Below, one piece after another: positions 53,260 to 63,768 of a stretch of DNA of 64,000 nucleotides; position 1 is the first letter of the stretch; every line of letters begins with the position of its first letter. Origin of the DNA: Bifidobacterium mizhiense (lineage in GTDB: Bacteria > Actinomycetota > Actinomycetes > Actinomycetales > Bifidobacteriaceae); the NCBI RefSeq assembly GCF_020884755.1, contig NZ_BPWE01000002.1:248001-312000 (forward strand). Reading direction: 5' to 3'. The notes under the pieces are model-generated. The model had not been told where the DNA came from. It saw only the letters and a list, made by a program, of their open reading frames with translations, and searched no databases. Made by a program: the position numbers and the translations under genes.

Positions 53260-54720
53260 TCAATGACTGGTCGCAGTCATTCGCCAGACATACTCCTTAA
53301 GCTCCTTTTGCCAATCTTTGGGTTGGTAGCCCGCTGATTCAATCTTGTCCAATTTCAGGGTGCTATAAGTCGGCCTGGGCGACACGGGTTCCTTGGAATC
53401 AGCATAATAAGCCTTGGTGCTCACTGGTTTCACGGCCTCTCCGTTGCCGTTAGTCAGGTCGAAGACCATCGTGGCGATATCTGCCCAGGATTTGACCTGA
53501 CCCGACCCCGTCAGATTATAGGTCCCATACGGAGCTCCACTATTTAGCAGTTGGAAAATCGCACCCACCATGTCATCGGTAAAGGTCAGACGCCCAAACT
53601 GATCATCCACAACTGTCACATGGTCCAAGACATCACTAGGATCCGCGACACGATCCGACAACTTCATCATGGTACGTACGAAATTATGACCTTGGCCGAT
53701 CACCCAACTGGAGCGGAGAATGTAGTGACGGGGCGTACCGGCCACTGCTATATCACCAGCGGCTTTCGTCTGCCCATACACACCCAGAGGTGCCAACGCC
53801 TCGTCTTCATTGTGCATATCCGTTTTTCCGTCAAAAACGTAGTCGCTAGAGATATGAACTAGGGTGATATTGTGTTCAGCAGCAACTCTCGCAAGCAAAG
53901 CAGGACCCTGGGCATTCGCCTTCCAGGCAGCCTTCCTACCCTCTTCGTTTTCCGCCTTGTCAACGGCTGTATAGGCTCCCGCGTTGATGATCGTTCCATA
54001 TAAATCCCAGTCATAGTGCTGGTAGGCCTGTGCATCCGAAAAATCAAAGTCGTTAATATCCGCGAAATCGAATCCTTGCAGACCATGCTCTTCGACATAT
54101 TTGTGCACAGCTTGACCCAACTGCCCATGCGCTCCTGTAACCAAGGTACGACGTGGCGCCATGGCGACTGCGTCCCGAAGCATCGGATGATGCAAGTCAG
54201 CCTCGCTGCGCTCGCTTTGCTCTAGAGGGATGGGCCAATCAATATGTAGATCCGGATCCGCTAGGTTTACGAAGGTGTAGGTCTTCTTCTGCTCTGGGGA
54301 CCAGTGAGCGTTAACCAAGTAGGTATAGACCGTGTTGTCCTCAAGTGCTTGGAAGCTGTTGCCAACTCCGCGTGGCACATATATAGCCTCGGATGGGCCC
54401 AAGCGGGTAGTAAACACTTGTCCAAAGGAATCACCAGGCCTCAGATCCACCCATGCACCGAAGATTTCACCATTGGCGACGGAGATGAACTTGTCCCAGG
54501 GTTCAGCGTGAATACCTCGAGTGACTCCCCGCTTGGCATTGAAACTGATATTGTTCTGAACAGGGTGAAAATCAGGCAGACCCAGTTGGATCATCTTAGC
54601 TCTCTGCCAATTTTCTTTGAACCATCCTCGGTTGTCACCATGAACAGGGAGTTCCAAAACAAGAAGACCCGGTATGTTGGTCTGAGTGACAGTTAGCTTC
54701 TTCTCAAATTCGATAGGCAT
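53260..54720 (-). CDS. rmlCD: Fused dTDP-4-dehydrorhamnose 3,5-epimerase / dTDP-4-dehydrorhamnose reductase
   Basis: A 486-residue two-domain enzyme for the last two steps of dTDP-L-rhamnose synthesis. Residues ~1-185 are RmlC-like (GLLVLELPVHGDNRGWFKE, NISFNAKRGVTRGIHAEPWDKF, GVGNSFQAL), with the catalytic His in GIHAE. Residues ~195-480 are RmlD-like: VTGAHGQLGQAV (NAD(P) site), INAGAYTAVDKAE and the active-site YGQTK. Fusion of these two steps is known from bifidobacteria and related actinobacteria. It lies between rmlB and rmlA on the same strand. Confidence 0.95.
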   Translation of the reverse strand: MPIEFEKKLTVTQTNIPGLLVLELPVHGDNRGWFKENWQRAKMIQLGLPDFHPVQNNISFNAKRGVTRGIHAEPWDKFISVANGEIFGAWVDLRPGDSFGQVFTTRLGPSEAIYVPRGVGNSFQALEDNTVYTYLVNAHWSPEQKKTYTFVNLADPDLHIDWPIPLEQSERSEADLHHPMLRDAVAMAPRRTLVTGAHGQLGQAVHKYVEEHGLQGFDFADINDFDFSDAQAYQHYDWDLYGTIINAGAYTAVDKAENEEGRKAAWKANAQGPALLARVAAEHNITLVHISSDYVFDGKTDMHNEDEALAPLGVYGQTKAAGDIAVAGTPRHYILRSSWVIGQGHNFVRTMMKLSDRVADPSDVLDHVTVVDDQFGRLTFTDDMVGAIFQLLNSGAPYGTYNLTGSGQVKSWADIATMVFDLTNGNGEAVKPVSTKAYYADSKEPVSPRPTYSTLKLDKIESAGYQPKDWQKELKEYVWRMTATSH

Positions 54721-54801
54721 TGTCAGGTAACCTCTTTCGCGCCTATATATTCATATTTGTGTTCGCGGACACCATCGCTGAAAACGTTAACTCTCCAGGA
54801 G

Positions 54802-56349
<1,548 letters not shown>

Positions 56350-58293
56350 TCAGCTACACAAAAAACGGTAGAGCGCCCAACGCTGGTCGTTCTTGGCAAA
56401 CGATCCGAAGTCATCAACCTTTTGGAGTGCTTGCAAACTGATATATCTATCAATAAGCCCCTGATCGTGAAAAGGATAATACTGGGCTTTATAGGTGAAC
56501 ATTTGCAGATCAGATGCCTGATCACCCATAGTGAGCAGGTACTTATTTGTTGGAGTTGCAGTCCTGTTTTCGGCCCCTTTGTCATAGCTGGTAGTAACCG
56601 GACAAGTCGTGCTCAACATGAGCTCGGGATCCCCGGAAGCGAACGCGTGTTCAACCTGACCAAAGACCTTGCCATTCTTGGTGTCCATGGGGTTATATAC
56701 CGGGTACAGCATGTCCATGCCATACAGTGTCATCCCATACATGGATCCGTTGAGCGGATCAGCAATCACGGTGGAATGCGGCCCCACCAGTTGGTTGACT
56801 TGAGAAAGCACTTGACGTTTCCGATCGGTAAGCTGCTCCGATTGGTCAGTCTTAGTAAAACCCGTGTTTCGAGCTACGCTCGATGCTACCGCCTCCCGAG
56901 TAGGGTTACAGAAGCAGGCCGTAGCTGTCAAACAGACCAAGAGAAGAACTACTACAAAATTCGATCCGTACTCTCTATAGAGAGCCGACACGAAAGACCT
57001 CTTATTTGTGTCCGGTCTGTATTGGAATAGGCATCGCATACCGAAAACCAACAGAGGCACAACGCCAAGCGGGATCATTGTTAATGGCCGAGTCTCTCCT
57101 CGGTACCAAGCAGCGGTAAGCACATTAGCCAGTGGCCCCTTTACCGCAGCCGCACATACGAAAATCACTCCTATCAGTACATATGAGAGAACAAGTGCCA
57201 AACCATCCTTGAACCGTCTGCCGCTCAGAACCAGTGCAGACACAATGGAAAGCACCAGACAGACAGCCATTGCCAGGCCGGAAATACCAGGCAGAAAATC
57301 AGTAATGACAATTCGGAAGGCTTCAGACAGGCTCCGCGTAGGCTGATAAGTGTGAAACCAATTGGACGGATGCAGGAAGTCCTTCCCATGATCACGGCGC
57401 ATCACATACAAGGCAAAAAGCAGAACTGCGACTCCCAGACCTCCCAGAGCCGCGAGAATCCAACGCCAGGGCAATCTGAAGAGAATGAAAAACCCTATCA
57501 GTACCAGATAGGTGAAGGCAACCCGTGGATGAGCCAGTATGATGAGCAATCCAAAAAGGATGTTGACGATCGCCCACTGCAATATATGACGAGAGCCATC
57601 TTTGCGTTCAGCAGTCACAGCATCCATCAGTCGCAGACCAGTATAAAGCGCGAAAGGCAGCAAAGCAGTCCCCAGACCATAGGCAAGGAGGGGACCAGCA
57701 CTCAGAGTCCAATATGGAAAAGCCGCTGAGATGACCGACAATATGGGCACAGCGGCAGAAAGCAGACAACGTTGCCAAGTACACAGCCCATCCAGGAAAT
57801 ACGAGGTCCAGAGCAGCATGCCCATAGGAAAAATCAAACCGGCATAAGCAATCCAAATCAGATTGACACCAGCAAATATAGTGATGTCGATGCCAAACAA
57901 TGCGCACAACCGCATGATTCCGTAAACCAGAAGATGAAACAAAGGCGGATAAAACGAGTCATTGGGATTCAGAGTCAGCGCAACCGATAGACCATTCCTA
58001 AGCAGCTTACGAATGAAATAATAATGAGAAGGAGCATCGATTTCCTGAATCGGAGACGACCAAATATCTCCAGTGCGGGAGAACCAAACCAGCACCAATG
58101 TCAAGGCGATCAGAATTCCGAACAGTCCCGCATAGATATGGGCATGTCTAAGTAGCCGAGCAACCGAAGAGGATCTTGAATCTGCCGATCTGCAACTGGC
58201 ATGATCACGTGCCAGCGGGCATGTTACCAAGGCAGATGAGCCAACCACTTTTCCTTGGTCCAGTTCGCGACTTCTTCTCATATCCGCATCCAT
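56350..58293 (-). CDS. Large polytopic membrane protein (DUF6541-like), probable polysaccharide function
   Basis: A 647-residue protein with about twelve to thirteen hydrophobic helices and a soluble C-terminal ~150 residues (TDRKRQVLSQVNQLVGPHSTVIADPLNGSMYGMTLYG). The first outer loop has EIDAPSHYYFIRKLLRNG and PNDSFYPPLFHLLVYG; an acidic residue followed by H, then YPPLFH, is typical of DUF6541/GT-C-like actinobacterial membrane proteins. The start at 58293 follows AAGGG at seven bases; the open frame extends to 58377 without support. It could be a lipid-linked glycosyltransferase, but activity is unproven. It is the right-hand end of the polysaccharide locus. Confidence 0.6.
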   Translation of the reverse strand: MDADMRRSRELDQGKVVGSSALVTCPLARDHASCRSADSRSSSVARLLRHAHIYAGLFGILIALTLVLVWFSRTGDIWSSPIQEIDAPSHYYFIRKLLRNGLSVALTLNPNDSFYPPLFHLLVYGIMRLCALFGIDITIFAGVNLIWIAYAGLIFPMGMLLWTSYFLDGLCTWQRCLLSAAVPILSVISAAFPYWTLSAGPLLAYGLGTALLPFALYTGLRLMDAVTAERKDGSRHILQWAIVNILFGLLIILAHPRVAFTYLVLIGFFILFRLPWRWILAALGGLGVAVLLFALYVMRRDHGKDFLHPSNWFHTYQPTRSLSEAFRIVITDFLPGISGLAMAVCLVLSIVSALVLSGRRFKDGLALVLSYVLIGVIFVCAAAVKGPLANVLTAAWYRGETRPLTMIPLGVVPLLVFGMRCLFQYRPDTNKRSFVSALYREYGSNFVVVLLLVCLTATACFCNPTREAVASSVARNTGFTKTDQSEQLTDRKRQVLSQVNQLVGPHSTVIADPLNGSMYGMTLYGMDMLYPVYNPMDTKNGKVFGQVEHAFASGDPELMLSTTCPVTTSYDKGAENRTATPTNKYLLTMGDQASDLQMFTYKAQYYPFHDQGLIDRYISLQALQKVDDFGSFAKNDQRWALYRFLCS

Positions 58294-58396
58294 ACCTGCA
58301 CCCTTAAGGATTACGCCGGAATCTGCCCGACTGGCTGTTCCTTGGCATTGGACTTGACCCGCACAGATTCTTGGCATCTGACTAGAGCCATCACCA

Positions 58397-59155
58397 TCAT
58401 GCCATACTGACCTGAATCAGATCAGCGGCTTTTAAGTCCACATCGACAACATCCCGCGCATCCTCATTCAGTACTTTTAAATTCGTCGCCGGATTACTAC
58501 CCAATTCCGTGGGAGAAGACGCTGCAGCAGCAGGCGCAAGAATACTCACCTGAAACTTCGCAATCCCATCCTTGTTTCCTCTGCTTTCCACACGCAGAAT
58601 ACTCCCAGGCACTAGGCCGAGACGAACTAGATACCTAAGGATGTCCGAATCCTCGTCGCTGACTCGTTGAATGCAGACCTTTGAGCCTATCGGCACCTCG
58701 GATAGAAGACTGGTAGCCGGTATATCGGGCAGATCTCCGTCAGCAGACGGTATGGCATCCCCGTGTGGATCCGCAGTAGGGTGTCCGAGATATTCGTCGA
58801 TGCGGTCCACCATCTTGTCGGAGACAGCGTGCTCAAGGCTGTCCGCTTCCTCATGCACCTCATCCCAGCCGTAGCCGAGGACCTGCACCAGGAAGGTCTC
58901 CAGCAGCCTGTGACGTCGGACCATGGTGACCGCATAGCGACGACCGGTCTCAGTCAGCTCCACCTTGCCGTAAGGCCTGTGAGTGACCAGACCAGCATCG
59001 ACCAGACGGCCCAGCGCGCCCGAAACCGTCGACTGCTTCATGCCCGTCCTTTCGGCCACCGCAGTGGGCTGTACAGGGCCCTTGTCCCATTCCTGAAGAT
59101 CCCAGATGACCTTGAGATAATCCTGGGCGCTGGAAGACAATTCGGCAATTCCCAT
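58397..59155 (-). CDS. DtxR/MntR family metal-dependent transcriptional regulator
   Basis: A 252-residue repressor. N-terminal winged helix SSAQDYLKVIWDLQEW, ...VAERTGMKQSTVSGALGRLVDAGLV, dimerisation part RHRLLETFLVQVLGYGWDEVHEEADSLEHAVSDKMVDRIDEYLGHP with the metal-binding Glu/His residues, then a C-terminal FeoA/SH3-like domain (SKVCIQRVSDEDSDILRYLVRLGLVPGSILRV). Start 59155 (MGIAELSSS) removes 19 residues of a longer frame. It diverges from mntH, so Mn-dependent control of mntH is the most likely role, through the inverted repeat between them. Confidence 0.92.
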   Translation of the reverse strand: MGIAELSSSAQDYLKVIWDLQEWDKGPVQPTAVAERTGMKQSTVSGALGRLVDAGLVTHRPYGKVELTETGRRYAVTMVRRHRLLETFLVQVLGYGWDEVHEEADSLEHAVSDKMVDRIDEYLGHPTADPHGDAIPSADGDLPDIPATSLLSEVPIGSKVCIQRVSDEDSDILRYLVRLGLVPGSILRVESRGNKDGIAKFQVSILAPAAAASSPTELGSNPATNLKVLNEDARDVVDVDLKAADLIQVSMA

Positions 59156-59261
59156 GTTCCACAGTCTATAGCACAGATCCAAGGCGCGATCCGTGAGCAA
59201 CCCTGCAGGCATATTTCGACATTGTCACAGATCACCTCTGGTATTCTTCATCAAGCGCCAT

Positions 59262-59290
59262 TAGACTTCGAAGGGTCGAAGTCTATAGAC
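59262..59290. promoter_or_regulatory. Strong inverted repeat between mntR-type gene and mntH, candidate metal-regulator operator
   Basis: TAGACTTCGA (59262-59271) and TCGAAGTCTA (59276-59285) are exact complements around AGGG. The right arm overlaps a second perfect palindrome GTCTATAGAC (59281-59290), so the TAGAC half-site occurs three times. The element lies 46 bp before the mntH ATG-side and ~107 bp from the regulator gene. A binding site for the adjacent DtxR/MntR protein is inferred. Confidence 0.6.
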
Positions 59291-59330
59291 AGCCACACGA
59301 CCGCCACGGTCCACAATCAAGGAAGGTGAC

Positions 59331-60773
59331 ATGCCGAACACTCAGACCCGACCCGCCTCAGGGTCCGCCAGTCCAGCCGGATCCGAAGTCAGGACTCCGC
59401 CATCCAGTCGGCAGCACCAATCCCATCCCATCATCGAGACGGCCAACGGACGCTCCCTGGAGGAGATCAATGCCACGGTCTCCGTACCCAACTCGACCTC
59501 CTCCTTCTGGAAGAACCTGGCAGCCTTCTCCGGCCCGGGCGCCTTGGTGGCAGTCGGCTACATGGATCCTGGCAACTGGATCACCTCCATCGGCGGCGGT
59601 GCCCAGTATGGCTACCTGCTCATGAGCGTCATCCTCATCTCCAGCCTGATCGCCATGATGCTGCAGTACATGTCGGCCAAGCTGGGAATCGTGACTGGTC
59701 TGGACCTGGCTCAGGCCACCCGCCAGCACACCAGCCGTCGGCTCAGCTTCGCCCTCTGGATCTGCACGGAGCTGGCTGTGATGGCCACAGACATCGCTGA
59801 AGTGATCGGCGGGGCCATCGCCCTAAAGCTGCTCTTCGGTATTCCGCTGATCCTGGGCGTAACGCTGACTGTCCTTGATGTGCTCATCCTCCTGCTGCTG
59901 ACCAAGATCGGCTTCCGACGCATCGAGGCCATCGTAGCCACGCTGATCCTGGTCATCATGGCGGTCTTTCTCTACGAGGTCTTCCTGGCCAGGCCGGACC
60001 TGCCGGCGGTCTTCCGCGGCTTCATCCCTGACAAGGCCATCTTGGGCAACGGCCAGCTGACCATGGCCCTGGGCATCGTGGGCGCCACAGTCATGCCCCA
60101 CAACCTCTACCTGCACTCATCCATCGTCCAGACCCGCGACTTCGACCGAAACGACGACCGTCAGGTTGCCAACGCGGTCCGCTTCGCCACCTGGGATTCC
60201 AACATCCAGCTGTCCGCTGCCTTCGTGGTCAACTGCCTGCTGCTGGTGCTGGGTGCAGCCATGTTCTTCGGACACGGCGAAGGACTGGACACCTTCACAG
60301 CCCTCTACAACGCTCTCGGCGACAAGACCATCGCTGGGCCGGTCGCCTCCGGTCTGCTCTCAACCCTCTTCGCCGTAGCCCTGCTGGCCTCCGGTCAGAA
60401 TTCGACCATCACCGGCACCCTGACCGGACAGATCGTCATGGAGGGCTTCATCCGCATGAGGATCCCCCTCTGGCTGCGCAGGCTGGTCACCCGTGTGATC
60501 TCCATCATCCCCGTGCTGATCTGCACCATCGCCTTCGGCGGCAAGGAGTCCGCTCTGGATAGCCTGCTGGTCTACTCCCAGGTCTTCCTGTGCGTGGCCC
60601 TGCCCATATCCATGATTCCCCTGGTCTGGTTCACCTCCTCCAAGAAGATCATGGGCAAGTACGCCAACCCTCGATGGATGGCCTTCCTGGCCTGGATTGT
60701 GGTGGCAGTCCTGACCGGACTCAACCTTCAGCTGGTCATCCAGGATGTGGGCGAACTGATACAGATGCTCTGA
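59331..60773 (+). CDS. mntH: Nramp family divalent metal (Mn2+/Fe2+) importer
   Basis: A 480-residue proton-coupled importer with about eleven helices. The helix-1 metal motif DPGN is at residues 79-82 ([12 protein letters not shown]), and the helix-6 motif is [11 protein letters not shown] polar ~55-residue N-terminus precedes helix 1. GGAAGG lies before its ATG, and a strong terminator follows the stop. It is divergent from the DtxR/MntR-type regulator and followed by catalase, a metal and peroxide stress grouping. Confidence 0.96.
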   Translation: MPNTQTRPASGSASPAGSEVRTPPSSRQHQSHPIIETANGRSLEEINATVSVPNSTSSFWKNLAAFSGPGALVAVGYMDPGNWITSIGGGAQYGYLLMSVILISSLIAMMLQYMSAKLGIVTGLDLAQATRQHTSRRLSFALWICTELAVMATDIAEVIGGAIALKLLFGIPLILGVTLTVLDVLILLLLTKIGFRRIEAIVATLILVIMAVFLYEVFLARPDLPAVFRGFIPDKAILGNGQLTMALGIVGATVMPHNLYLHSSIVQTRDFDRNDDRQVANAVRFATWDSNIQLSAAFVVNCLLLVLGAAMFFGHGEGLDTFTALYNALGDKTIAGPVASGLLSTLFAVALLASGQNSTITGTLTGQIVMEGFIRMRIPLWLRRLVTRVISIIPVLICTIAFGGKESALDSLLVYSQVFLCVALPISMIPLVWFTSSKKIMGKYANPRWMAFLAWIVVAVLTGLNLQLVIQDVGELIQML

Positions 60774-60793
60774 GCACCAGTGCTCTGATGGGA

Positions 60794-60840
60794 GCCGCCG
60801 CCATTTGCCCAATGAATGAGGCAGTGGCGGCGGCTTTCTT
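60794..60840 (+). terminator. Rho-independent terminator of mntH
   Basis: GCCGCCGCCA and TGGCGGCGGC pair around a 21-base loop and are followed by TTTCTT, 20 bp after the mntH stop. Confidence 0.88.
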
Positions 60841-61075
60841 GCAATGCTGTCTGCGATGTAATCAACGTCTTGCTCGATTAGTGACTTATCTGACTCTCGC
60901 TCAGCGCGCATATCCACCAACTTCATCCCCTGTCAGATACGGTGGAGAATAGCAGGATTTTATCAAGAGTTCTGCTATCAGCGATCGAGTGGTTAACCAG
61001 GAGCTGGGTCGCAGACCTGGCCAGCTTGGGACTGTCAATCGCAAAACTCATAGATGTGAGAGGAATCGAGCAGAC
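60841..61075. other. Upstream region of the catalase gene
   Basis: 235 bp without a gene. It must carry the catalase promoter; no box pair or operator could be assigned with confidence by eye. No peroxide-regulator gene stands next to it. Confidence 0.35.
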
Positions 61076-62518
61076 ATGAACGACAAACTCACCACCAACG
61101 AAGGGCAGCCTTGGGCAGATAACAACCATAGCCAGACGGCAGGCACCCGCGGACCTATCCTCATGCAGGACTACCAGCTCCTCGAAAAGCTGGCCCACTT
61201 CAACCGCGAGCGCATACCAGAGCGTGTAGTCCACGCCAAGGGTGCCGGAGCCAAGGGAACCTTCACCTTGACCAAGGACATGAGCGCCTACACCAAGGCC
61301 GACGTATTCAACGGTGCAGGCAAGACCACACCCATCCTGCTGCGCTTCTCCCAGGTGGCCGGCGAATCCGGCTATCCCGACACCCTGCGTGACGTGCGAG
61401 GCTTCGCCCTGCGCTTCTACACCCAGGAGGGCAACTACGACGTGGTGGGCAACAACACTCCCATTTTCTTCGTCAATGACCCCCTGAAGTTCCCCGACTT
61501 CATCCACTCGCAGAAGCGCGACCCGGCCACCCACCTGCGCAGCCAGGAGATGCAGTGGGACTTCTGGTCGCACTCCCCCGAGTCTGTTCACCAGGTGACT
61601 TATCTGATGGGCGACAGGGGCAACCCTGCCAGCTACCGAAATATGAACGGCTACGGAAGCCACACCTTCAAGTGGGTCAATGCGAAAGGCGAGCAGTTCT
61701 GGGTCAAGTACCACTTCCTGAGCGAACAGGGCGTGAAGAATATGACCGATGAGACCGCCGCCAAGGTCGCCTCCGAGGACACGGACTTCCTCCTGCACGA
61801 TCTCTACGATGCCATCGACAAGGGCGACTACCCCAAGTGGAAGGTCTGCGTGCAGATCCTGCCCTACCAGGAGGGCCTGGACTACAAGGACGATATCTTC
61901 GACGTGACCAAGGTCGTCTCCAAGAAGGACTATCCGCGCATTGAGATAGGCGAGTTCGTGCTGGACACCAACCCGACCAACTATTTCGATGATGTGGAAG
62001 AGGCGGCCTTCTCCCCCGCCAACTTCGTGCCCGGCATCGAGCCTTCACCCGATAAGCTGCTGCAGGGCCGCCTGTTCGGATACAAGGACGCAGAACGTTA
62101 CCGCCTAGGCGCCAACTACGAACAGCTGCCCATCAACCGCCCAGTCAATGAGGTCCACAACTACGAGCGCGATGGGTTCATGTCCCAGGGGCAGGACGGA
62201 TCGGTCAACTACGAGCCCAACAGCAAGGGCGGTCCCGTGGAGGACAACGATGCCCGTATGCATGGCGATGCTGTCCAAGGACAAACCGAGTACTCCCGCC
62301 CCTATGACAAGGACTACTACTCTGCAGCCGGCCGCCTCTACAGGCTGATGAGCCCGGAGGAGAAGGACCGTCTGATCCAGACCATCAAGAACAACCTGGG
62401 CTCTGTCGATGACAAGGAGATCCAGGTTCTCGAGACCAGGCAGTTCTACCAGGCCGACCCGGATTACGGCCAGCGCGTGGCTGAGGCTCTTGGCCTTTCC
62501 ATGGATCAGATCAAGTAA
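61076..62518 (+). CDS. katA: Haem catalase (monofunctional, small-subunit clade 3 type)
   Basis: A 480-residue haem enzyme that breaks H2O2 to water and oxygen. The active-site His53 is in [11 protein letters not shown], the distal Asn126 is in GNNTPIFFV, and the proximal haem-ligand Tyr336 is in [15 protein letters not shown]. Also [25 protein letters not shown] and the NADPH-region segment [25 protein letters not shown]. The length fits clade 3. Catalase is absent from most bifidobacteria, so this gene is a lineage marker. ATG 61076 was chosen; 29 upstream in-frame codons lack family content. Haem supply is not encoded in the window. Confidence 0.96.
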   Translation: MNDKLTTNEGQPWADNNHSQTAGTRGPILMQDYQLLEKLAHFNRERIPERVVHAKGAGAKGTFTLTKDMSAYTKADVFNGAGKTTPILLRFSQVAGESGYPDTLRDVRGFALRFYTQEGNYDVVGNNTPIFFVNDPLKFPDFIHSQKRDPATHLRSQEMQWDFWSHSPESVHQVTYLMGDRGNPASYRNMNGYGSHTFKWVNAKGEQFWVKYHFLSEQGVKNMTDETAAKVASEDTDFLLHDLYDAIDKGDYPKWKVCVQILPYQEGLDYKDDIFDVTKVVSKKDYPRIEIGEFVLDTNPTNYFDDVEEAAFSPANFVPGIEPSPDKLLQGRLFGYKDAERYRLGANYEQLPINRPVNEVHNYERDGFMSQGQDGSVNYEPNSKGGPVEDNDARMHGDAVQGQTEYSRPYDKDYYSAAGRLYRLMSPEEKDRLIQTIKNNLGSVDDKEIQVLETRQFYQADPDYGQRVAEALGLSMDQIK

Positions 62519-62644
62519 TGCAAGTACAGGGTGGGAACTGCCGGCGACACGTCTGGACTGGCCTGCAATCCCCGCCCTGTGTTACTATTTCTTAGTTGCC
62601 TTGATCAGGGTCACATAGACTACGACCCCATTCATTGCAGCCTT

Positions 62645-62732
62645 GGAGGATTCGCCTAGTGGTCTATGGCGCACGCTTGGAAAGCGTGTTGGGTTCACGC
62701 CCTCACGAGTTCGAATCTCGTATCCTCCGCCA
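62645..62732 (+). tRNA. tRNA-Ser(GGA)
   Basis: An 85-nt class II tRNA plus encoded CCA. Acceptor arms GGAGGAT and ATCCTCC, anticodon GGA in CTTGGAAAG, a long variable arm, T-arm GAGTTCGAATCTC. It is followed by a terminator and then by decayed mobile DNA, so its 3' end may be an old integration site. Confidence 0.96.
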
Positions 62733-62734
62733 GC

Positions 62735-62766
62735 AAGGGTTCCTGGTTTAATACCGGAACCCTTTT
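62735..62766 (+). terminator. Terminator of tRNA-Ser
   Basis: AAGGGTTCC and GGAACCCTT pair around 12 bases, followed by TT, C and then TTATG; immediately after the tRNA CCA. Confidence 0.85.
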
Positions 62767-62959
62767 CTTATGTTAAAATGTTGATATCACAAGTTTTCTC
62801 GGGGATTCACCCTCCACCCCATCGTTTCGTTTAGTTTCATTTAATAACGTGAAAAGCGATAAGTTAGGTCGTGAATAAGGTGGCCGGGTTCATGCGATTA
62901 CTCCGGCAACACCTAACTGCCCTTATAAAGGCGATAGAGCACGATGACTGGAGACGGTC
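62767..62959. other. Intergenic gap between tRNA-Ser and integrase remnant
   Basis: 193 bp, AT-rich, with TTTCGTTTAGTTTCATTTAA-like tracts at 62823-62842 and no gene. A second copy of the tRNA-Ser 3' end, as expected for the other end of an integrated element, is not in the window. Confidence 0.4.
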
Positions 62960-63148
62960 ATGAGTAAACCAGCTAAGCGCAGAAGGAGCGGTTCAATGCC
63001 CTTGCGCATCGACAGAAAGTCGGGTCGCAAGTACATCGAGGCACGTTACCAGCCACCAGTCGATGCTTACTCCAAATTGCCAGGACTGTTTAAGTGGATC
63101 ATTAGTCGCTTCACACTAGGTCTCGAGACGCAAGCTGAAAACAGCTAA
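62960..63148 (+). pseudogene. Truncated N-terminus of a tyrosine-type site-specific integrase
   Basis: A 62-residue frame MSKPAKRRRSGSMPLRIDRKSGRKY-IEARYQPPVDAYSKLPGLFKW that resembles the N-terminal arm-binding domain of actinobacterial integrases (basic start, then KYIEARYQPP). It ends in TAA after AENS, before any core-binding or catalytic domain. The following DNA has no catalytic R-H-R-Y segment in any frame. Lying just after tRNA-Ser, it fits a decayed integrative element. Family call is by eye only. Confidence 0.45.
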
Positions 63149-63182
63149 ACGACTCTGAAACAGCTATGCAGATGGGCAAATC

Positions 63183-63470
63183 GTGACCGTGGACAACACA
63201 AAACGCCTGGCAGCGTGTGTAATCTATCACTACCACCAATCTTGGTCCTTTTATATTAAACGGCACCTCGACATATATGTAGGAGAGCCACCTGTGCACC
63301 GGCAAGCATTCCCATACGCTGGCATTACTCAGTCAGTAAGGAATGGCCTGATACAGGGCGCGCGCAAAGCAGTACACAGGCTAGAGAAACGGAAACTACA
63401 GCTTTACGACCTGCGCAACCAGGCTCTAACCAGGTGGCTACGCACACAAATAGCCTCAAGGCAGTCATAG
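63183..63470 (+). CDS. Small unknown ORF in degenerate mobile DNA
   Basis: A 95-residue frame starting with GTG, basic, with SWSFYIKRHLDIYVGEPPVHRQAFPYAG and a Lys/Arg-rich helix (GARKAVHRLEKRKLQLYDLRNQ). No Shine-Dalgarno, no recognised family. It may be a real small gene of the element or a fragment. Listed because it is the longest frame with protein-like content between the integrase remnant and the DUF2075 gene. Confidence 0.25.
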   Translation: MTVDNTKRLAACVIYHYHQSWSFYIKRHLDIYVGEPPVHRQAFPYAGITQSVRNGLIQGARKAVHRLEKRKLQLYDLRNQALTRWLRTQIASRQS

Positions 63471-63768
63471 CGCAAGAATGACATACACAGGTCATCACAG
63501 CCATGCCCTACCAAGACGTTACCAAGAACGAACATGAGAAGTTCCTTGAAGGCATGGAAGCCGACAAAGGAAACAGCAATAGGCACACAGACCAAGCAAC
63601 TTGTATGGTGCCGCTCCGAACGCCTACACTTTCGTCACGCCAGGTAAAGATGCCTACCTATTCAAGTGTCGCTATTCACAACACCGGCAAACTGCAGTTC
63701 AATCAGTGAGAGTGAAGCTAAATCTAACATCAAGCCTGAAAGGCCACTCCAAATCCACAGCAGATGTC
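63471..63768. other. AT-rich stretch without a supported gene
   Basis: About 300 bp between the small unknown frame and the convergent DUF2075 gene. Only short overlapping frames with no start signals are present. Confidence 0.4.

Noticed and set aside
62525-62580. ACAGGG...CCCTGT pairing after katA as a terminator
   Set aside because: The arms are short with a loop over 40 bases and no direct T run; not convincing.
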